Notes: a model not told the origin generated them from the letters alone. Positions 1-9,668 are shown, counted from the first letter of the stretch. The stretch is 64,000 nt of DNA from Beggiatoa leptomitoformis (GCF_001305575.3 NZ_CP012373.2:186001-250000); one strand, 5' to 3'. Numbers and translations are program-made.

Positions 1-1
1 T

Positions 2-448
2 AATTTTCACTCTTCCGAATATATCAATGCGTTAGCAAATGGCGACATTTGCGTTGCAATTGGTTGGTCAGGTGACGTATTACAAGCGGCTGACCGTGCT
101 AAAGAAGCGAATAAAGGTGTAACAGTCGCTTATAGCGTGCCAAAAGAAGGCACTATTATGTGGTTTGACATGATAGCCATTCCGAAAGATGCGAAAAACG
201 TAGCGGCGGCTTACAAATTTATCGACTTCGTTTTACGTCCTGAAGTCATTGCCAGTGTTACCAACTTTGTTCACTACGCAAACCCAAATCCTGCTTCTTT
301 AGAAACCGTTATAGACGAAGTAAAGAATAATAAAGGGGTTTATCCTGCGGATGAGGTGAAGAAAAAACTATTCATGTTAAAGATTCTGCCGCAAAAAGTT
401 GAACGTGTCTTAACCCGAGTGTGGACGACGGTAAAAACGGGTAAATAA
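2..448 (+). CDS. potF: Putrescine ABC transporter substrate-binding protein PotF (C-terminal part, 5' end outside window)
   Basis: The reading frame is open from base 2, so the gene begins before the window; about 148 C-terminal residues are visible. It reads as the last third of a PotF/PotD-type periplasmic polyamine-binding protein: YINALANGDICVAIGWSGDV, then PKEGTIMWFDMIAIPKDAKN, and an end resembling TRVWTTVKTGK. The Trp and Asp in these stretches belong to the polyamine pocket in the family. The close match to the PotF ending favours putrescine over spermidine as substrate, but that is family knowledge. A strong terminator follows directly, so this is the last gene of its operon; the permease and ATPase genes would lie upstream. 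Confidence 0.88.
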   Translation, partial: NFHSSEYINALANGDICVAIGWSGDVLQAADRAKEANKGVTVAYSVPKEGTIMWFDMIAIPKDAKNVAAAYKFIDFVLRPEVIASVTNFVHYANPNPASLETVIDEVKNNKGVYPADEVKKKLFMLKILPQKVERVLTRVWTTVKTGK

Positions 449-470
449 CCCATTTTTATGTTGTTATACA

Positions 471-506
471 AAAGCCTCGTAAAAACTTTACGAGGCTTTA
501 TTTTTT
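471..506 (+). terminator. Rho-independent terminator after potF
   Basis: A perfect 13-bp stem (arms 471-483 and 487-499, AAAGCCTCGTAAA and its complement) with a 3-base loop runs into a T-rich tail at 497-506. It lies 22 bases after the potF stop. Confidence 0.9.
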
Positions 507-533
507 GCAACCCGCTACGATAGATTATCAATT

Positions 534-2246
534 ATGCAAGTTCATTATCTCGTCAGCATTACCGCCCCTCACACTCACCTTGTTCAAGTAACCCTCAAGG
601 CGCAACGAGACAGCGAGCAACAACGGCTACAAGTTTTTCTCCCCTCATGGAGTCCCGGTTCTTATTTAATGCGTGAATATGCCCGCCATATTCGGACACT
701 TTCTGCAAGCACCCTCGATAATATTCCTTTATCTTGTCAACAAATTGCTAAAGGAACATGGGAAATTGACTGGACAAATAGCCCTGTTGCGACACAAGCA
801 ATCTTAGATTTTCAAATTGTCTATGAGGTATATTGTCACGAATTTAGCGTGCGAACCTGTCATGTTGATAGCACACATGCGTTTTTACATGCCCCTGCTT
901 ATTTATTAGGCATTAAAGATGTTGCCTTATGTAACCCAATTATTCGCCTACAATTTCCCGAAGAATGGCAAAATGTTACCACAGGATTAGAAGCCTTATC
1001 CAAATATCCACACTGCTATATTGCGACAGATTACGACCAATTATTAGATTGTCCTATAGAAATAGGTAATCATGAGACTGATACGTTTTACGTTAATAAT
1101 AAAGCCCATCATATTGGATTTTATGGCGATATTTTCCCTCATGTTTACGACTTACGCCAAGATATTCAATCCCTCGTAGAATTAATCAGTCACACCATGA
1201 ATTCTATGCCTTACACGCATTATGCGTTTATAGCCCATTTTATACCGCGATTGTATGGTGGAATAGAACATAGTAACTCCGCTGCATTGCAATTTGATGG
1301 GCGTAAATTAGCGAATCGTAAAGAATATATTAGATGGTTGGGATTGGTTGCGCATGAGTATTTTCACACGTGGAATATAAAACGCATACGCCCAACAGAA
1401 CTCGCGCAATTTGACTACTGCCAAGAAAATTACACCCGTATGCTCTGGTTAGCTGAAGGTTTAACCAGTTTTATGGATGATTTATTTGTATTACGGGCGG
1501 GTTTATGCACAATTGAGGAATATCTGGAAAAAATCCGCGAAGATTTCGCGCGTTACTATGCAACAGAAGGTCGACGTTTTCACTCTTTAGAAGATAGCTC
1601 GTTCAATGCGTGGATAAAACTGTATAGACCTGATGAAAATACAGCAAATAGCTCAATTAGTTATTATCTAAAAGGCGGACTGGTTTTCGCGCTGTTGCAC
1701 ATTCAACTATTAGCATTTGGTAAGAAAATTGACGACTTATTGCATTTATTATGGCAAGCCTATCAAGAGAATCCAAGCACAGGCGTGAGTCTTTCTGACA
1801 TATTAGCGATGATTACCCAGTTAAGTAATGCAAATCTTGCTGCGCAATTTCATCACTGGATTACCAACACTGACGAAATTAATTTTGCTGATTTCTATCA
1901 AAAAATCGGCATACAATTTGTCTGGAAACCAGAAAGTACCGTGTGGTTAGGCATAGAGTTTGAACCCCGTGTTGATAAAATAATTATTAAAAGCTTACGC
2001 TTAGATGCGCCTGCTTATCAATCAGGTTTAAACGCAGGCGACGAAATCATTGCCGTCAATCATCAACGAGTCACGCTAGAAGACATGCAAAAACTAGATA
2101 TTTTAATCCCTTATCAAAACTACCAATTTTTAATCGCTCGTTCTGAGCGCGTATTGGATATTGATGTTAATACCGGGGTAAAACCTGATACGCTGGACAA
2201 ATTGCTGATTATAGACCGTGATAAAGCATTAGCGGCTTTGTTATAA
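534..2246 (+). CDS. M61 family metallopeptidase (glycyl-aminopeptidase type) with C-terminal PDZ domain
   Basis: The 570-residue product matches the usual length of proteobacterial M61 peptidases. The zinc motif HEYFHTWN is at residues 274-281 (His274, Glu275, His278) and the third ligand is probably Glu308 in WLAEGLTSFMDD. The N-terminal 170 residues form the beta domain seen in the family, and a PDZ domain lies at about 470-550 (LGIEFEP...AGDEIIAVN). No signal peptide is visible, so it is probably cytoplasmic. In the family these enzymes remove N-terminal Gly or Ala from peptides. The start ATG lacks a clear Shine-Dalgarno sequence. It stands alone between two hairpins. Confidence 0.9.
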   Translation: MQVHYLVSITAPHTHLVQVTLKAQRDSEQQRLQVFLPSWSPGSYLMREYARHIRTLSASTLDNIPLSCQQIAKGTWEIDWTNSPVATQAILDFQIVYEVYCHEFSVRTCHVDSTHAFLHAPAYLLGIKDVALCNPIIRLQFPEEWQNVTTGLEALSKYPHCYIATDYDQLLDCPIEIGNHETDTFYVNNKAHHIGFYGDIFPHVYDLRQDIQSLVELISHTMNSMPYTHYAFIAHFIPRLYGGIEHSNSAALQFDGRKLANRKEYIRWLGLVAHEYFHTWNIKRIRPTELAQFDYCQENYTRMLWLAEGLTSFMDDLFVLRAGLCTIEEYLEKIREDFARYYATEGRRFHSLEDSSFNAWIKLYRPDENTANSSISYYLKGGLVFALLHIQLLAFGKKIDDLLHLLWQAYQENPSTGVSLSDILAMITQLSNANLAAQFHHWITNTDEINFADFYQKIGIQFVWKPESTVWLGIEFEPRVDKIIIKSLRLDAPAYQSGLNAGDEIIAVNHQRVTLEDMQKLDILIPYQNYQFLIARSERVLDIDVNTGVKPDTLDKLLIIDRDKALAALL

Positions 2247-2265
2247 ACCTAAGACCCAACAAAAG

Positions 2266-2303
2266 TCGGGAATGAGATGCCAACTCATTTCCGAACGATT
2301 TTT
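2266..2303 (+). terminator. Probable terminator after the M61 gene
   Basis: Arms 2267-2276 (CGGGAATGAG) and 2284-2293 (CTCATTTCCG) pair with one G-T wobble around a 7-base loop; a run of five T follows after a short gap, so it is weaker than the potF terminator. Confidence 0.5.
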
Positions 2304-2441
2304 GACAAAAAGTTAATATGATATATACAATTTTTTCAATCGGTTGTATAACACCATTTCATGGACTCACTTAATTATCCAAACGGGATATGTTCGGTTT
2401 GAAAGTCTTTTTCAACTCGTTCCCCTGAGAACACCGCATTT

Positions 2442-3233
2442 ATGTTGCATTACGATTCTTTTTTTACCATCGGTAAAACGCATACAATCTGTGAAGATTA
2501 TGCAATACAAGGTGATACCCCCTATCCTTTTCTGATAGTCTGTGATGGATGCTCCTCCTCCGCACATAGCGACGTTGGTGCGCGGGTATTGTCCCTTGTA
2601 GCAAAAGCCTTAATAGAAACACAACTTGATAACTTAATCGATAACTATCAACTTTTTGGGCAAAGACTGATTCACAATGCCGCAGCTATTGTGCATAAAC
2701 TAGCCATGCCCTTATCTGTTTTAGATGCAACAACCTTAATTGCCTTGCAACTAGCACAAAAAATTCGCGTTTATGTTTATGGTGATGGCGTGATTTTGCT
2801 TAAAGATAGACAGGGCAATGTCAACTATATTGAAATCGAATTCACCCACAACGCGCCCTATTACTTATCCTATTGGCTAACACCAACACGTCAGCAAGAA
2901 TATGCAAGCCATGATAGCCATCCGCTGATTATTAATGACTCGCGCGCACCACAAAAAGCCATTGTCCCCTACAATAAACAACTCATTTTTGATTTTTCCT
3001 TAACAGATTATCAAACGGTTGCTATTGCTTCTGATGGGATTGGACAATGCTACAATTTTGCGGATGGCATACGAATTTCTGTTGCTGATATTGCTGAACA
3101 ACTGTTAGCGTTTAAACAAATAGAAGGGGATTTTGTAAAACGTCGGGTAAAACGCGCCTTAGAACAATTGGCAAAACAAGGCGTTTATGCGGCAGACGAT
3201 TTAACCCTTGCCGCATTTGTAGATGCTACATAA
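2442..3233 (+). CDS. PP2C-family Ser/Thr protein phosphatase
   Basis: The 263-residue protein has PP2C hallmarks: an early Glu-Asp (CEDYA), the metal-binding VCDGCSSS...SDVGAR stretch, a central TTLIALQL, ASDGI near residue 198 and a C-terminal ADDLTLAAF. The acidic residues that hold the two metal ions are therefore present, so it should be an active phosphatase. The DGCSSS form fits the short bacterial PP2C group rather than the DGMGG type. No signal peptide or membrane segment is seen. No Ser/Thr kinase gene is adjacent. The ATG at 2442 places the ED motif at the expected distance from the start. Its last 8 bases overlap the convergent CopD-like gene. Confidence 0.82.
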   Translation: MLHYDSFFTIGKTHTICEDYAIQGDTPYPFLIVCDGCSSSAHSDVGARVLSLVAKALIETQLDNLIDNYQLFGQRLIHNAAAIVHKLAMPLSVLDATTLIALQLAQKIRVYVYGDGVILLKDRQGNVNYIEIEFTHNAPYYLSYWLTPTRQQEYASHDSHPLIINDSRAPQKAIVPYNKQLIFDFSLTDYQTVAIASDGIGQCYNFADGIRISVADIAEQLLAFKQIEGDFVKRRVKRALEQLAKQGVYAADDLTLAAFVDAT

Positions 3234-3690
3234 ATAAGGTTTTTCCTAATGTTGCAACCACAATCGTGACTAATCCTAAGACTAAATTAATGCCAATTAA
3301 ACGGCGAATTTGCCCTAAACGTGTAGCCCCTATTTGCCAGTTTTGCATCGCAACAGCATCTTGTAAATGACGATAGCTTATAAAAAACAAGTGAATAAAA
3401 ATCGTCATCATAATAAGCCCTGTTAGCAACATTAAATGCACATGCCACTGTACATGAGCCATTCCGCCATACAAATAAATCATTAATAATCCTGTGATTA
3501 ACAACGTCACTGTCGCCAGCCAAACCCAAGGGAAAAATTTCTTAAAAACCTGTGTCCATACTTGCAAACGCAATGGCAATTCAAGCCACTGCGCTGCAAC
3601 TGGGCGCAGTGCCATATACGCAAAAAACATCCCGCCCACCCAAATAACCATCGCTAACACATGGAGTGTTTTTAACAAATTAAATAACAT
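3226..3690 (-). CDS. CopD-like four-helix integral membrane protein
   Basis: The 154-residue product has four hydrophobic segments (about 5-27, 50-72, 80-105 and 128-150), with conserved His and Trp in LHVLAMVIWVGGMFF and a His-rich loop (HVQWHVHLM). This is the pattern of stand-alone CopD-type proteins, linked to copper handling or haem-membrane biology; the real substrate is unknown. It is transcribed leftward and its 3' end overlaps the PP2C gene by 8 bases, so the two are convergent with no room for a separate terminator. Confidence 0.8.
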   Translation of the reverse strand: MLFNLLKTLHVLAMVIWVGGMFFAYMALRPVAAQWLELPLRLQVWTQVFKKFFPWVWLATVTLLITGLLMIYLYGGMAHVQWHVHLMLLTGLIMMTIFIHLFFISYRHLQDAVAMQNWQIGATRLGQIRRLIGINLVLGLVTIVVATLGKTLFM

Positions 3691-3715
3691 AATGTTTCCT
3701 ATTTTTATAAAAAAC

Positions 3716-3800
3716 TTGTCAACATCAGGATTTTCAGAACTATCAAAATGAAAAGATGAAAAAACAACGCGATTGTAGCGTTAAATCCTGACACGGACAA
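3716..3800. repeat. Dispersed short inverted-repeat element, copy 1
   Basis: Left arm 3716-3733 (TTGTCAACATCAGGATTT) and right arm 3783-3800 pair at 14 of 18 positions around about 50 bases of unrelated sequence. The core TCAGGATTTT recurs in other intergenic regions here (27.7, 32.3, 43.6 kb). Confidence 0.55.
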
Positions 3801-3844
3801 ATCAAGTAACCACTGATAACCCCTGCTATTTTAATAATCCGTGA

Positions 3845-5449
3845 CTAATTCTGATAAACTTCATCCTGCGTAATCAGCGATAATACCCACGAAAAATCCC
3901 CCGTACTGACTTTTGAACCACAATAACCACATTCTGCCGCCATACTCATTTTATCCAATGGCGCGCCACAACTAGGACAACTATGCAAATCAAATTCACC
4001 CTCTGGTTTTACAATCCCCGCACGACGGATAAATGTCCAATACTCCGTAAACTTGCGCTGAGTATTCTTTGACCTCCCAATCACACTCCCTTTTTTATCC
4101 GTCACATAATCATAACAACTGGCGTAAATCCGCACAGTAATTGCCTCGTAGTAATAATCACACTCAATTTTAACGAGAATAACTTTTTGAATCGTTATTT
4201 TTTCCAGCCGATTTACCAACCCCTGTGCTTTGTATTGCTGAATCCAAAAATCATTGGTTTCATACAAACGGTCAGACAATAAATGTCGGGTTTCTTTCCA
4301 ATTTTGAGCCGTCCATGCGGCATAAATGGCTAAGAAAAAGGTTTTAACAATATTCGTTTGAAAATCCCGCCAATAATCATCCCAACTACTCAGATTACGT
4401 GCATGAACAAACGCATTTTGTTGTTCAGCTAAATCAGCTTGTCGGATAGTCGCAAGCTCTGTACCTTCTTCTTCCGCATAAGTACCTAATAACGCTGCTT
4501 TAAACTGCTCATTTTCCAAAATCATGCGTCGATCTAACATCCATTGCATTGTTCCACGATGGATAACCGTTTCACAATATTCGCATTGACCACCCTCGTT
4601 AAAATGCGCAGGCGCGCCACACTGCGGACAAGTGATGCTCCGCATTTTTTCAGGCGGGGATGACTGAACACCTTTACGTCGGACTAAAAACCACGTTTCC
4701 TTAACAAGATGTCGATAGATTTGTTTTTTATCAACATAATTAATCGTGTAATTTGCCTCAATTTCAACTTTAATCCCCTCGTTTTCTGTCCATTCTCCAA
4801 CATCTATAATATTCAAACTCCCCACCACAATTTCACTTACCTGTTGATTTTTATACTGTGGCTGATTCGCTTCGCTCAAAATACCTTTAGAAAAATAAGG
4901 TGTTAGCAACTGCATGTCGCTAGTTCCCCGATAACTATAATATTTATGATAAAGCGAATGTACAAAGTCTAAAAATAGAACTCGAGAAAATCCCAAATCA
5001 CGCTGGCGTAAAGCGTCTAAGCGTTTATCGATACTGACTTGTTTTTTAGATAAATTCTCGCGGGTGGCTTTAGAACTCACAACTCGTTGTGAGCGTTTTT
5101 CATCCCGCTGCTGAGAGTAATAATGTATTATTATAATAATCAATATGATAAAGATAATTACTAACAACTCCGTAACATCTAAATCTGTATCAATATATCC
5201 CCCGCTACTACTACTATTACTACCCCATGAAAAACCAGATGAACGACCTGAAGAACGACTGCTTGAAGAAGAACGCCGACTCCCTGATGACCGAAAAGAA
5301 GAGCCCCCCCCCGGACGCGCTTCAGCATTACTGATGCCTAATACGGGCAAACTAATCCTGTTTACATTGGGCAGAGAAATAATATTAATGGGTGCAAGTA
5401 GGGTTAAAAATACAAGAGAAACAAGCGTTATTAGTAACCAACGTTTCAT
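3845..5449 (-). CDS. Membrane-anchored Tim44-like protein with two zinc ribbons
   Basis: The 534-residue product starts with a signal-like helix (about 8-28), followed by a low-complexity Ser/Arg/Gly stretch (45-85) and a very hydrophobic helix (93-112). The soluble part looks duplicated: a Tim44-like domain (about 145-265) followed by a zinc ribbon CPQCGAP...CEYCE (about 272-297), then a second Tim44-like domain (350-480) and ribbon CPSCGAP...CGYCG (about 490-512). All eight Cys are present. Function is unknown; Tim44-like domains bind membranes or partner proteins. The start has a GAGGT ribosome site and overlaps the TPM gene stop by 4 bases, so the two are translationally coupled. Confidence 0.8.
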   Translation of the reverse strand: MKRWLLITLVSLVFLTLLAPINIISLPNVNRISLPVLGISNAEARPGGGSSFRSSGSRRSSSSSRSSGRSSGFSWGSNSSSSGGYIDTDLDVTELLVIIFIILIIIIIHYYSQQRDEKRSQRVVSSKATRENLSKKQVSIDKRLDALRQRDLGFSRVLFLDFVHSLYHKYYSYRGTSDMQLLTPYFSKGILSEANQPQYKNQQVSEIVVGSLNIIDVGEWTENEGIKVEIEANYTINYVDKKQIYRHLVKETWFLVRRKGVQSSPPEKMRSITCPQCGAPAHFNEGGQCEYCETVIHRGTMQWMLDRRMILENEQFKAALLGTYAEEEGTELATIRQADLAEQQNAFVHARNLSSWDDYWRDFQTNIVKTFFLAIYAAWTAQNWKETRHLLSDRLYETNDFWIQQYKAQGLVNRLEKITIQKVILVKIECDYYYEAITVRIYASCYDYVTDKKGSVIGRSKNTQRKFTEYWTFIRRAGIVKPEGEFDLHSCPSCGAPLDKMSMAAECGYCGSKVSTGDFSWVLSLITQDEVYQN

Positions 5450-6078
5450 ATATTTACCTCTAAATCATCAGGTAATTCATTAATATCATTTTCTATGGGG
5501 GGTAAATACTGACTAAATAAAGCCTGATGCGCCTCTAAAACCTGTAACAGCGCGTCAGCAGGATTAGGCGCGGTAAAAATCGTTTCTAGTTGCGTGTTAA
5601 ATTTTTCCCACTCATCAAAAGGAATTGCTGTATAAGCGGCGTTATCGGGCAAAATATGCACCATCCGTTCAAATAACGAGAGATAGATAAAAGTCCCTGT
5701 ACGATTATGCGTATTATAAATCCCTGCTTTTTGGAACAATGCCCGCGCCATGATTTCAACGCTACGCCGCATCCGTTTGCGTGGTAAACAAGCGCGGTGT
5801 AGGGCGGGAATAAACATGCTAAAAAGTGAACCTATCGTAAAAGCAGCAATTGTGCCTGTATAAATCAAATAATCCCCAAAAAACCAAGGTGAGAACATAA
5901 AAAAAGTATAAACAATAAAGCTAGTTAGCGTACCACACCACAAATTAATATCGGTATAAACTTCAGAACGTGGCTTAATAATAACAACGACCTCAACTAG
6001 AGAACGCTGTTCTATTTGCGCGATGGTATCCCACAAACGGGTTTTAAATGCGTCGTGATTAAAGTATTTAGTTAGCAT
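5446..6078 (-). CDS. TPM-domain integral membrane protein
   Basis: The 210-residue product begins like a TPM (TLP18.3/Psb32/MOLO-1) domain: an N-terminal amphipathic helix and RSLVEVVVIIKPRSEVY, where most relatives have SGEIVVVI. Two or three membrane segments follow (about 48-95), then the remaining TPM half with FIYLSLFERMVHILPD and a C-terminal AIPFDEWEKF helix. TPM proteins in bacteria are often encoded beside other membrane proteins of unknown function. It is the first gene of an operon with the Tim44-like/zinc-ribbon protein, with an ATGA start/stop overlap, so the products probably act together in the membrane. Confidence 0.78.
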   Translation of the reverse strand: MLTKYFNHDAFKTRLWDTIAQIEQRSLVEVVVIIKPRSEVYTDINLWCGTLTSFIVYTFFMFSPWFFGDYLIYTGTIAAFTIGSLFSMFIPALHRACLPRKRMRRSVEIMARALFQKAGIYNTHNRTGTFIYLSLFERMVHILPDNAAYTAIPFDEWEKFNTQLETIFTAPNPADALLQVLEAHQALFSQYLPPIENDINELPDDLEVNI

Positions 6079-6343
6079 AGTGTTAAATGTCGTCTGTAAT
6101 AGTATATTGATTTTTTTAGTGTATTTTTAATACTTATTATTTTAGTTTATTGACGGGAATGAAAGGGGGATTTTATGAATTTTTTCAGAAATTATAATCA
6201 CATTATGACAACTAATTGTATTAGTTATCGTTGAAATAAATCCGTTTTATATCTGATTTGGATTGGGTGGGGGTTAGGTGCGTTTTTTTGCACCATAACT
6301 ACTTTATTTTGAAATGAATTTTTTTGGGTTATGTTGACGTGCA

Positions 6344-8194
6344 CTAGACCTGCTTGTTATCAGGCTCAGGTATTGTTTCAATCTGTTCTTCCAAAGATTT
6401 CAAGTGTAAATAACTGACTTTTCCTTTTTTGTATCCTTTTTCTTTATCTATTTCTTTTTTAAGTTCGTTTAAAAAATTTTGTTCATCATTTATAAAGCGT
6501 TTTCCAAAATAGTTATATCTTTTAACTAATGCCTGAGATATTAGCTCTCTTAACTCTGGCTTTAAATTTAACCAAGTCTCTAAAAATTTTTCTACATTTA
6601 AATACTTAAGAACTGGCATATTATAGTTTTTATTATAAGGTTTTGATATTGGGTATAATATTTTTATAAATTCATCTGCATTTTCCTTCATCATATTCAA
6701 TAGGTTCAATCTTTGAACATATTGTTTAGCTTCTTTATCTCTAACTTCACTAATTTGTTCTTTTAAATAATTAAACATTTCTCTAAACTCCTCGGTTTCT
6801 CTTGAGGAATATCCACGTCCGTCCCAACCTTCAACTGAAGATTCATTATAATCACTGATTTCTTCAAGGGTTATGTTTGCTTCAGAGAAATAATGCTTAT
6901 ATTTTTTTACAATCTCGTTTGAAGATTGTGAGTATAAACCTTCTTTATATAGCCTTAAAAAAATGCAGTAGATATGCAGAATTATCTGTGGTTTTGTGTA
7001 AACTCTATTTTTTAAATCATTTTCAACTTGCTCTAATATTGTCGGAAACTCCTCATCTGTTAACTTATAAAAATTCCATAACTTTACCCATGCAGGTGTT
7101 TTAGAATCACTAAACTCACTCTGTTTCTCTAGCGTTTCAGAAATATCTTTTTTAGAAATAAAACCTTTTGTAAAAAATACGTTCCAAACCTTTGCAGAAA
7201 AGATTAAATTATAAATAGATACATATGGATATTTTTTTTCTAATAGTGTTTTTTCTTCCTCTAGTTCTTTTATTAATACCTTTTCTAAATATTCAAAAAA
7301 GACCATAGATAAAGAACCTTGTTTTATTTCAAAAGAGAGTACTAAATAGATAAATAATAATTTCTTTAGAAAGGACGTATTTTCTGAAAAAAGGTTATTA
7401 GTTGTTTCAATCTCTCCATATAATCGTTCAAATTCCCAAAGTGATTGTTTAATCAATCTCAAATTATCGTATTTCGATTGACGAAATACCCCTGTAATAA
7501 CCTCTCTCGCTTGATTCTGAAAAAAATCTTTTAATTTTTCTTTTTTTATTTCTAATATAAAAGTATTAATAGCATCTTCTAATATTGGTTCTGTGGTAAA
7601 AGAACGCCCGATTAACTTTTCCTTTATTCTTTTATATGCGTGTTGAACTTTATCGTCCGTTCCCGCCTTAATTTCCTCTTCATTTGCAATAATAATTGCT
7701 TTACATCCCTGATGTTCAACGAGGCTATTGATATAGCCTAAAACAACATCTAATTGAATTTTACACCGTTCTAAATCATCAAATATAAGCGTATAGCTTT
7801 TAACATCGCCCAAAAACTCAATAATTTTAGGTAATTCTGAGTTGATAGACATATCTTTTTTATCATCGCCACTAATATCAAGCTGTATAGAAGTCTTTAT
7901 TAATCCTCGAAAAAGAGCCCCTCCAAACTTTGCTGTTTTTGATGCAAGTAATGGGTGCAACTCTTTAAAGAAAGTATCTGATATTTCAGAAATTGTACTT
8001 ATCCCATATAAACTAACATATAAATATTTATTTGTTTTCTTTTCTTCTTTTTTCTTTTCTTCAATATATTTTTCAATAAACCATGTTTTACCACTTCCCC
8101 ATTTTCCATTAAGCATTACAGCAAATTGCGGGTTATCTGACTTTAGATAACTATCTAAATATTCTTTTATATAAAAATTTGGGTCATTTTCCAT
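6344..8194 (-). CDS. KAP-family P-loop NTPase, AT-rich
   Basis: The 616-residue product has a Walker A motif GKWGSGKT at residues 30-37 and a Walker B TLIFDDLERC at 135-144; DDLER is typical of KAP NTPases. The rest is Lys/Glu-rich, mostly helical and not recognised. No membrane helix is obvious, unlike many KAP proteins. The start is one of two adjacent ATGs (8197 or 8194); the AAGAGGA site fits 8194 best. A longer frame to 8287 would overlap aceF and is rejected. Base composition is clearly more AT-rich than the flanking genes, suggesting later acquisition. KAP NTPases occur in defence islands, but no partner gene is next to it, so a defence role is only a guess. Confidence 0.8.
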   Translation of the reverse strand: MENDPNFYIKEYLDSYLKSDNPQFAVMLNGKWGSGKTWFIEKYIEEKKKEEKKTNKYLYVSLYGISTISEISDTFFKELHPLLASKTAKFGGALFRGLIKTSIQLDISGDDKKDMSINSELPKIIEFLGDVKSYTLIFDDLERCKIQLDVVLGYINSLVEHQGCKAIIIANEEEIKAGTDDKVQHAYKRIKEKLIGRSFTTEPILEDAINTFILEIKKEKLKDFFQNQAREVITGVFRQSKYDNLRLIKQSLWEFERLYGEIETTNNLFSENTSFLKKLLFIYLVLSFEIKQGSLSMVFFEYLEKVLIKELEEEKTLLEKKYPYVSIYNLIFSAKVWNVFFTKGFISKKDISETLEKQSEFSDSKTPAWVKLWNFYKLTDEEFPTILEQVENDLKNRVYTKPQIILHIYCIFLRLYKEGLYSQSSNEIVKKYKHYFSEANITLEEISDYNESSVEGWDGRGYSSRETEEFREMFNYLKEQISEVRDKEAKQYVQRLNLLNMMKENADEFIKILYPISKPYNKNYNMPVLKYLNVEKFLETWLNLKPELRELISQALVKRYNYFGKRFINDEQNFLNELKKEIDKEKGYKKGKVSYLHLKSLEEQIETIPEPDNKQV

Positions 8195-8264
8195 CATATA
8201 TCCTCTTAAAATATTTATTAATTGGCTGGATACCAAATCAGCACCCAGCCAACCTGAACCTAAA

Positions 8265-9638
8265 CTACAGCAACAAATTCCTTTCATCCGCTAATAAATA
8301 ACATAGCGTTGTCGTAAACCGTGCGGCTGCTGCGCCATCAATAACACGATGGTCATAGGATAACGATAAAGGCAACATCAGGCGGGCGACGAATTCGCCG
8401 TTTTGATAGACAGGTTTCATGGCAGATTTGGAAACGCCTAAAATTGCAACTTCTGGGGCGTTTACAATCGGGGTGAAGGCTGTGCCACCAAGACCACCGA
8501 GTGAGGAAATGGTGAAGGTCGCGCCTTGCATTTCATTTGGCGATAATTTGCCATCACGGGCTTTTTTGCTTAACTCGCCTAAATCTGCCGCAATTTCAAA
8601 TAAACCCTTTCTATCCGCATTTTTCACCACAGGTACAACTAAGCCGTTTGGGGTGTCCACCGCAACACCGATATTATAGTATTGTTTTAATATCAGATTT
8701 TCTTTGCTGGGGTCTAGTGAGGCGTTGAAATCAGGGTAGGTTTTCAGCGCGTTGACGCAGGCTTTAATTAAGAAGGTTAAAAAGGTGACTTTCGCCCCGC
8801 GTTTTTCGCCTTCAGCACTCAAACTTTTACGGAAGGCTTCTAAATTGGTGATGTCTGCATCATCAAATTGGGTGACTTGTGGGACGTTAAGCCATGCGCG
8901 GTGTAGGGCGTTGCCTGAAATTTTCTTGATGCGACTGAGTGGGCGGGTTTCTATTTCGCCAAATTTGCTGAAGTCGATGGCAGGAATTTCGGGGATGCCC
9001 ATACCGCCTGTGGGTGCAGTTGCAGGGGCTGTGGCTTGTTGGACAATAACGGTTGGCGGTTGATTAATCACGCCTTTAACGAAGGCTTGTATGTCTTCGT
9101 GTAGGATGCGTCCACCGCGTCCACTGCCTTGTACTTTGTTTAAATCAACACCAAGTTCGCGGGCAAATTTGCGCACGGATGGGCTGGCGTAGCTTTTGTC
9201 AACATCGGGAATGTTGAGAGGAGCTATGGGTTTGTCAGGCGTGGCAGGCAGGGCATGGGGGCGACGGGGGTCGTTGATGCCATTGCGTGCAACAGGCATG
9301 TCGGGAACAGCAGGAACATTGACGACAGGCGGGCGGGGCATGTCGGATTGTGAGGCAATGGGGGCTGTTTCTACTGCTGTGGCGGGGGTTTCCGCACCCG
9401 CGCTGGTTTCAAGGATAAGGACGGCAGAGCCTTCGGATAGGCGGTCGCCGAGTTTGATTTTTAGTTCTTTGACAATGCCTGAGTCGGAAGAAGGAACTTC
9501 CATCGTGGCTTTGTCGCTTTCTAGGGTCACAAGGGATTGTTCTTTGTTGATGGTATCGCCAACGTTGACAAGAATCTCAATGACTTGTACGTCTTTAAAG
9601 TCGCCAATATCGGGGACTAGTATTTCTTTAATTGCCAT
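8265..9638 (-). CDS. aceF: Pyruvate dehydrogenase E2, dihydrolipoamide acetyltransferase (single lipoyl domain)
   Basis: E2 carries acetyl groups on a lipoyl arm and transfers them to CoA in the pyruvate dehydrogenase core. The 457-residue protein has one lipoyl domain (2-75, lipoylated Lys43 in ESDKATME), a Pro/Ala/Val-rich linker, an E1/E3-binding domain ([15 protein letters not shown], about 150-190) and the catalytic domain with SYDHRVIDG (His430, Asp434). E. coli AceF has three lipoyl domains. The start is the ATG at 9638 with GAGG upstream; an extension to 9692 has no homologous sequence. It follows aceE with a hairpin in the 68-base gap. No lpd gene follows. Confidence 0.95.
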   Translation of the reverse strand: MAIKEILVPDIGDFKDVQVIEILVNVGDTINKEQSLVTLESDKATMEVPSSDSGIVKELKIKLGDRLSEGSAVLILETSAGAETPATAVETAPIASQSDMPRPPVVNVPAVPDMPVARNGINDPRRPHALPATPDKPIAPLNIPDVDKSYASPSVRKFARELGVDLNKVQGSGRGGRILHEDIQAFVKGVINQPPTVIVQQATAPATAPTGGMGIPEIPAIDFSKFGEIETRPLSRIKKISGNALHRAWLNVPQVTQFDDADITNLEAFRKSLSAEGEKRGAKVTFLTFLIKACVNALKTYPDFNASLDPSKENLILKQYYNIGVAVDTPNGLVVPVVKNADRKGLFEIAADLGELSKKARDGKLSPNEMQGATFTISSLGGLGGTAFTPIVNAPEVAILGVSKSAMKPVYQNGEFVARLMLPLSLSYDHRVIDGAAAARFTTTLCYLLADERNLLL

Positions 9639-9668
9639 GTTTTGTTCCTCAAAAGTGGTAGGACGGCA

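Noticed and set aside
5145-5483. 112-residue rightward frame within the Tim44-like gene start
   Set aside because: It is antisense to the Ser/Arg-rich leader and its Pro/Glu/Arg composition is what the opposite frame of such a stretch gives.
6277-6294. GGTGC-loop-GCACC hairpin after the KAP gene as a terminator
   Set aside because: The stem has only 5 bp and the T run is within the loop, not after the stem.
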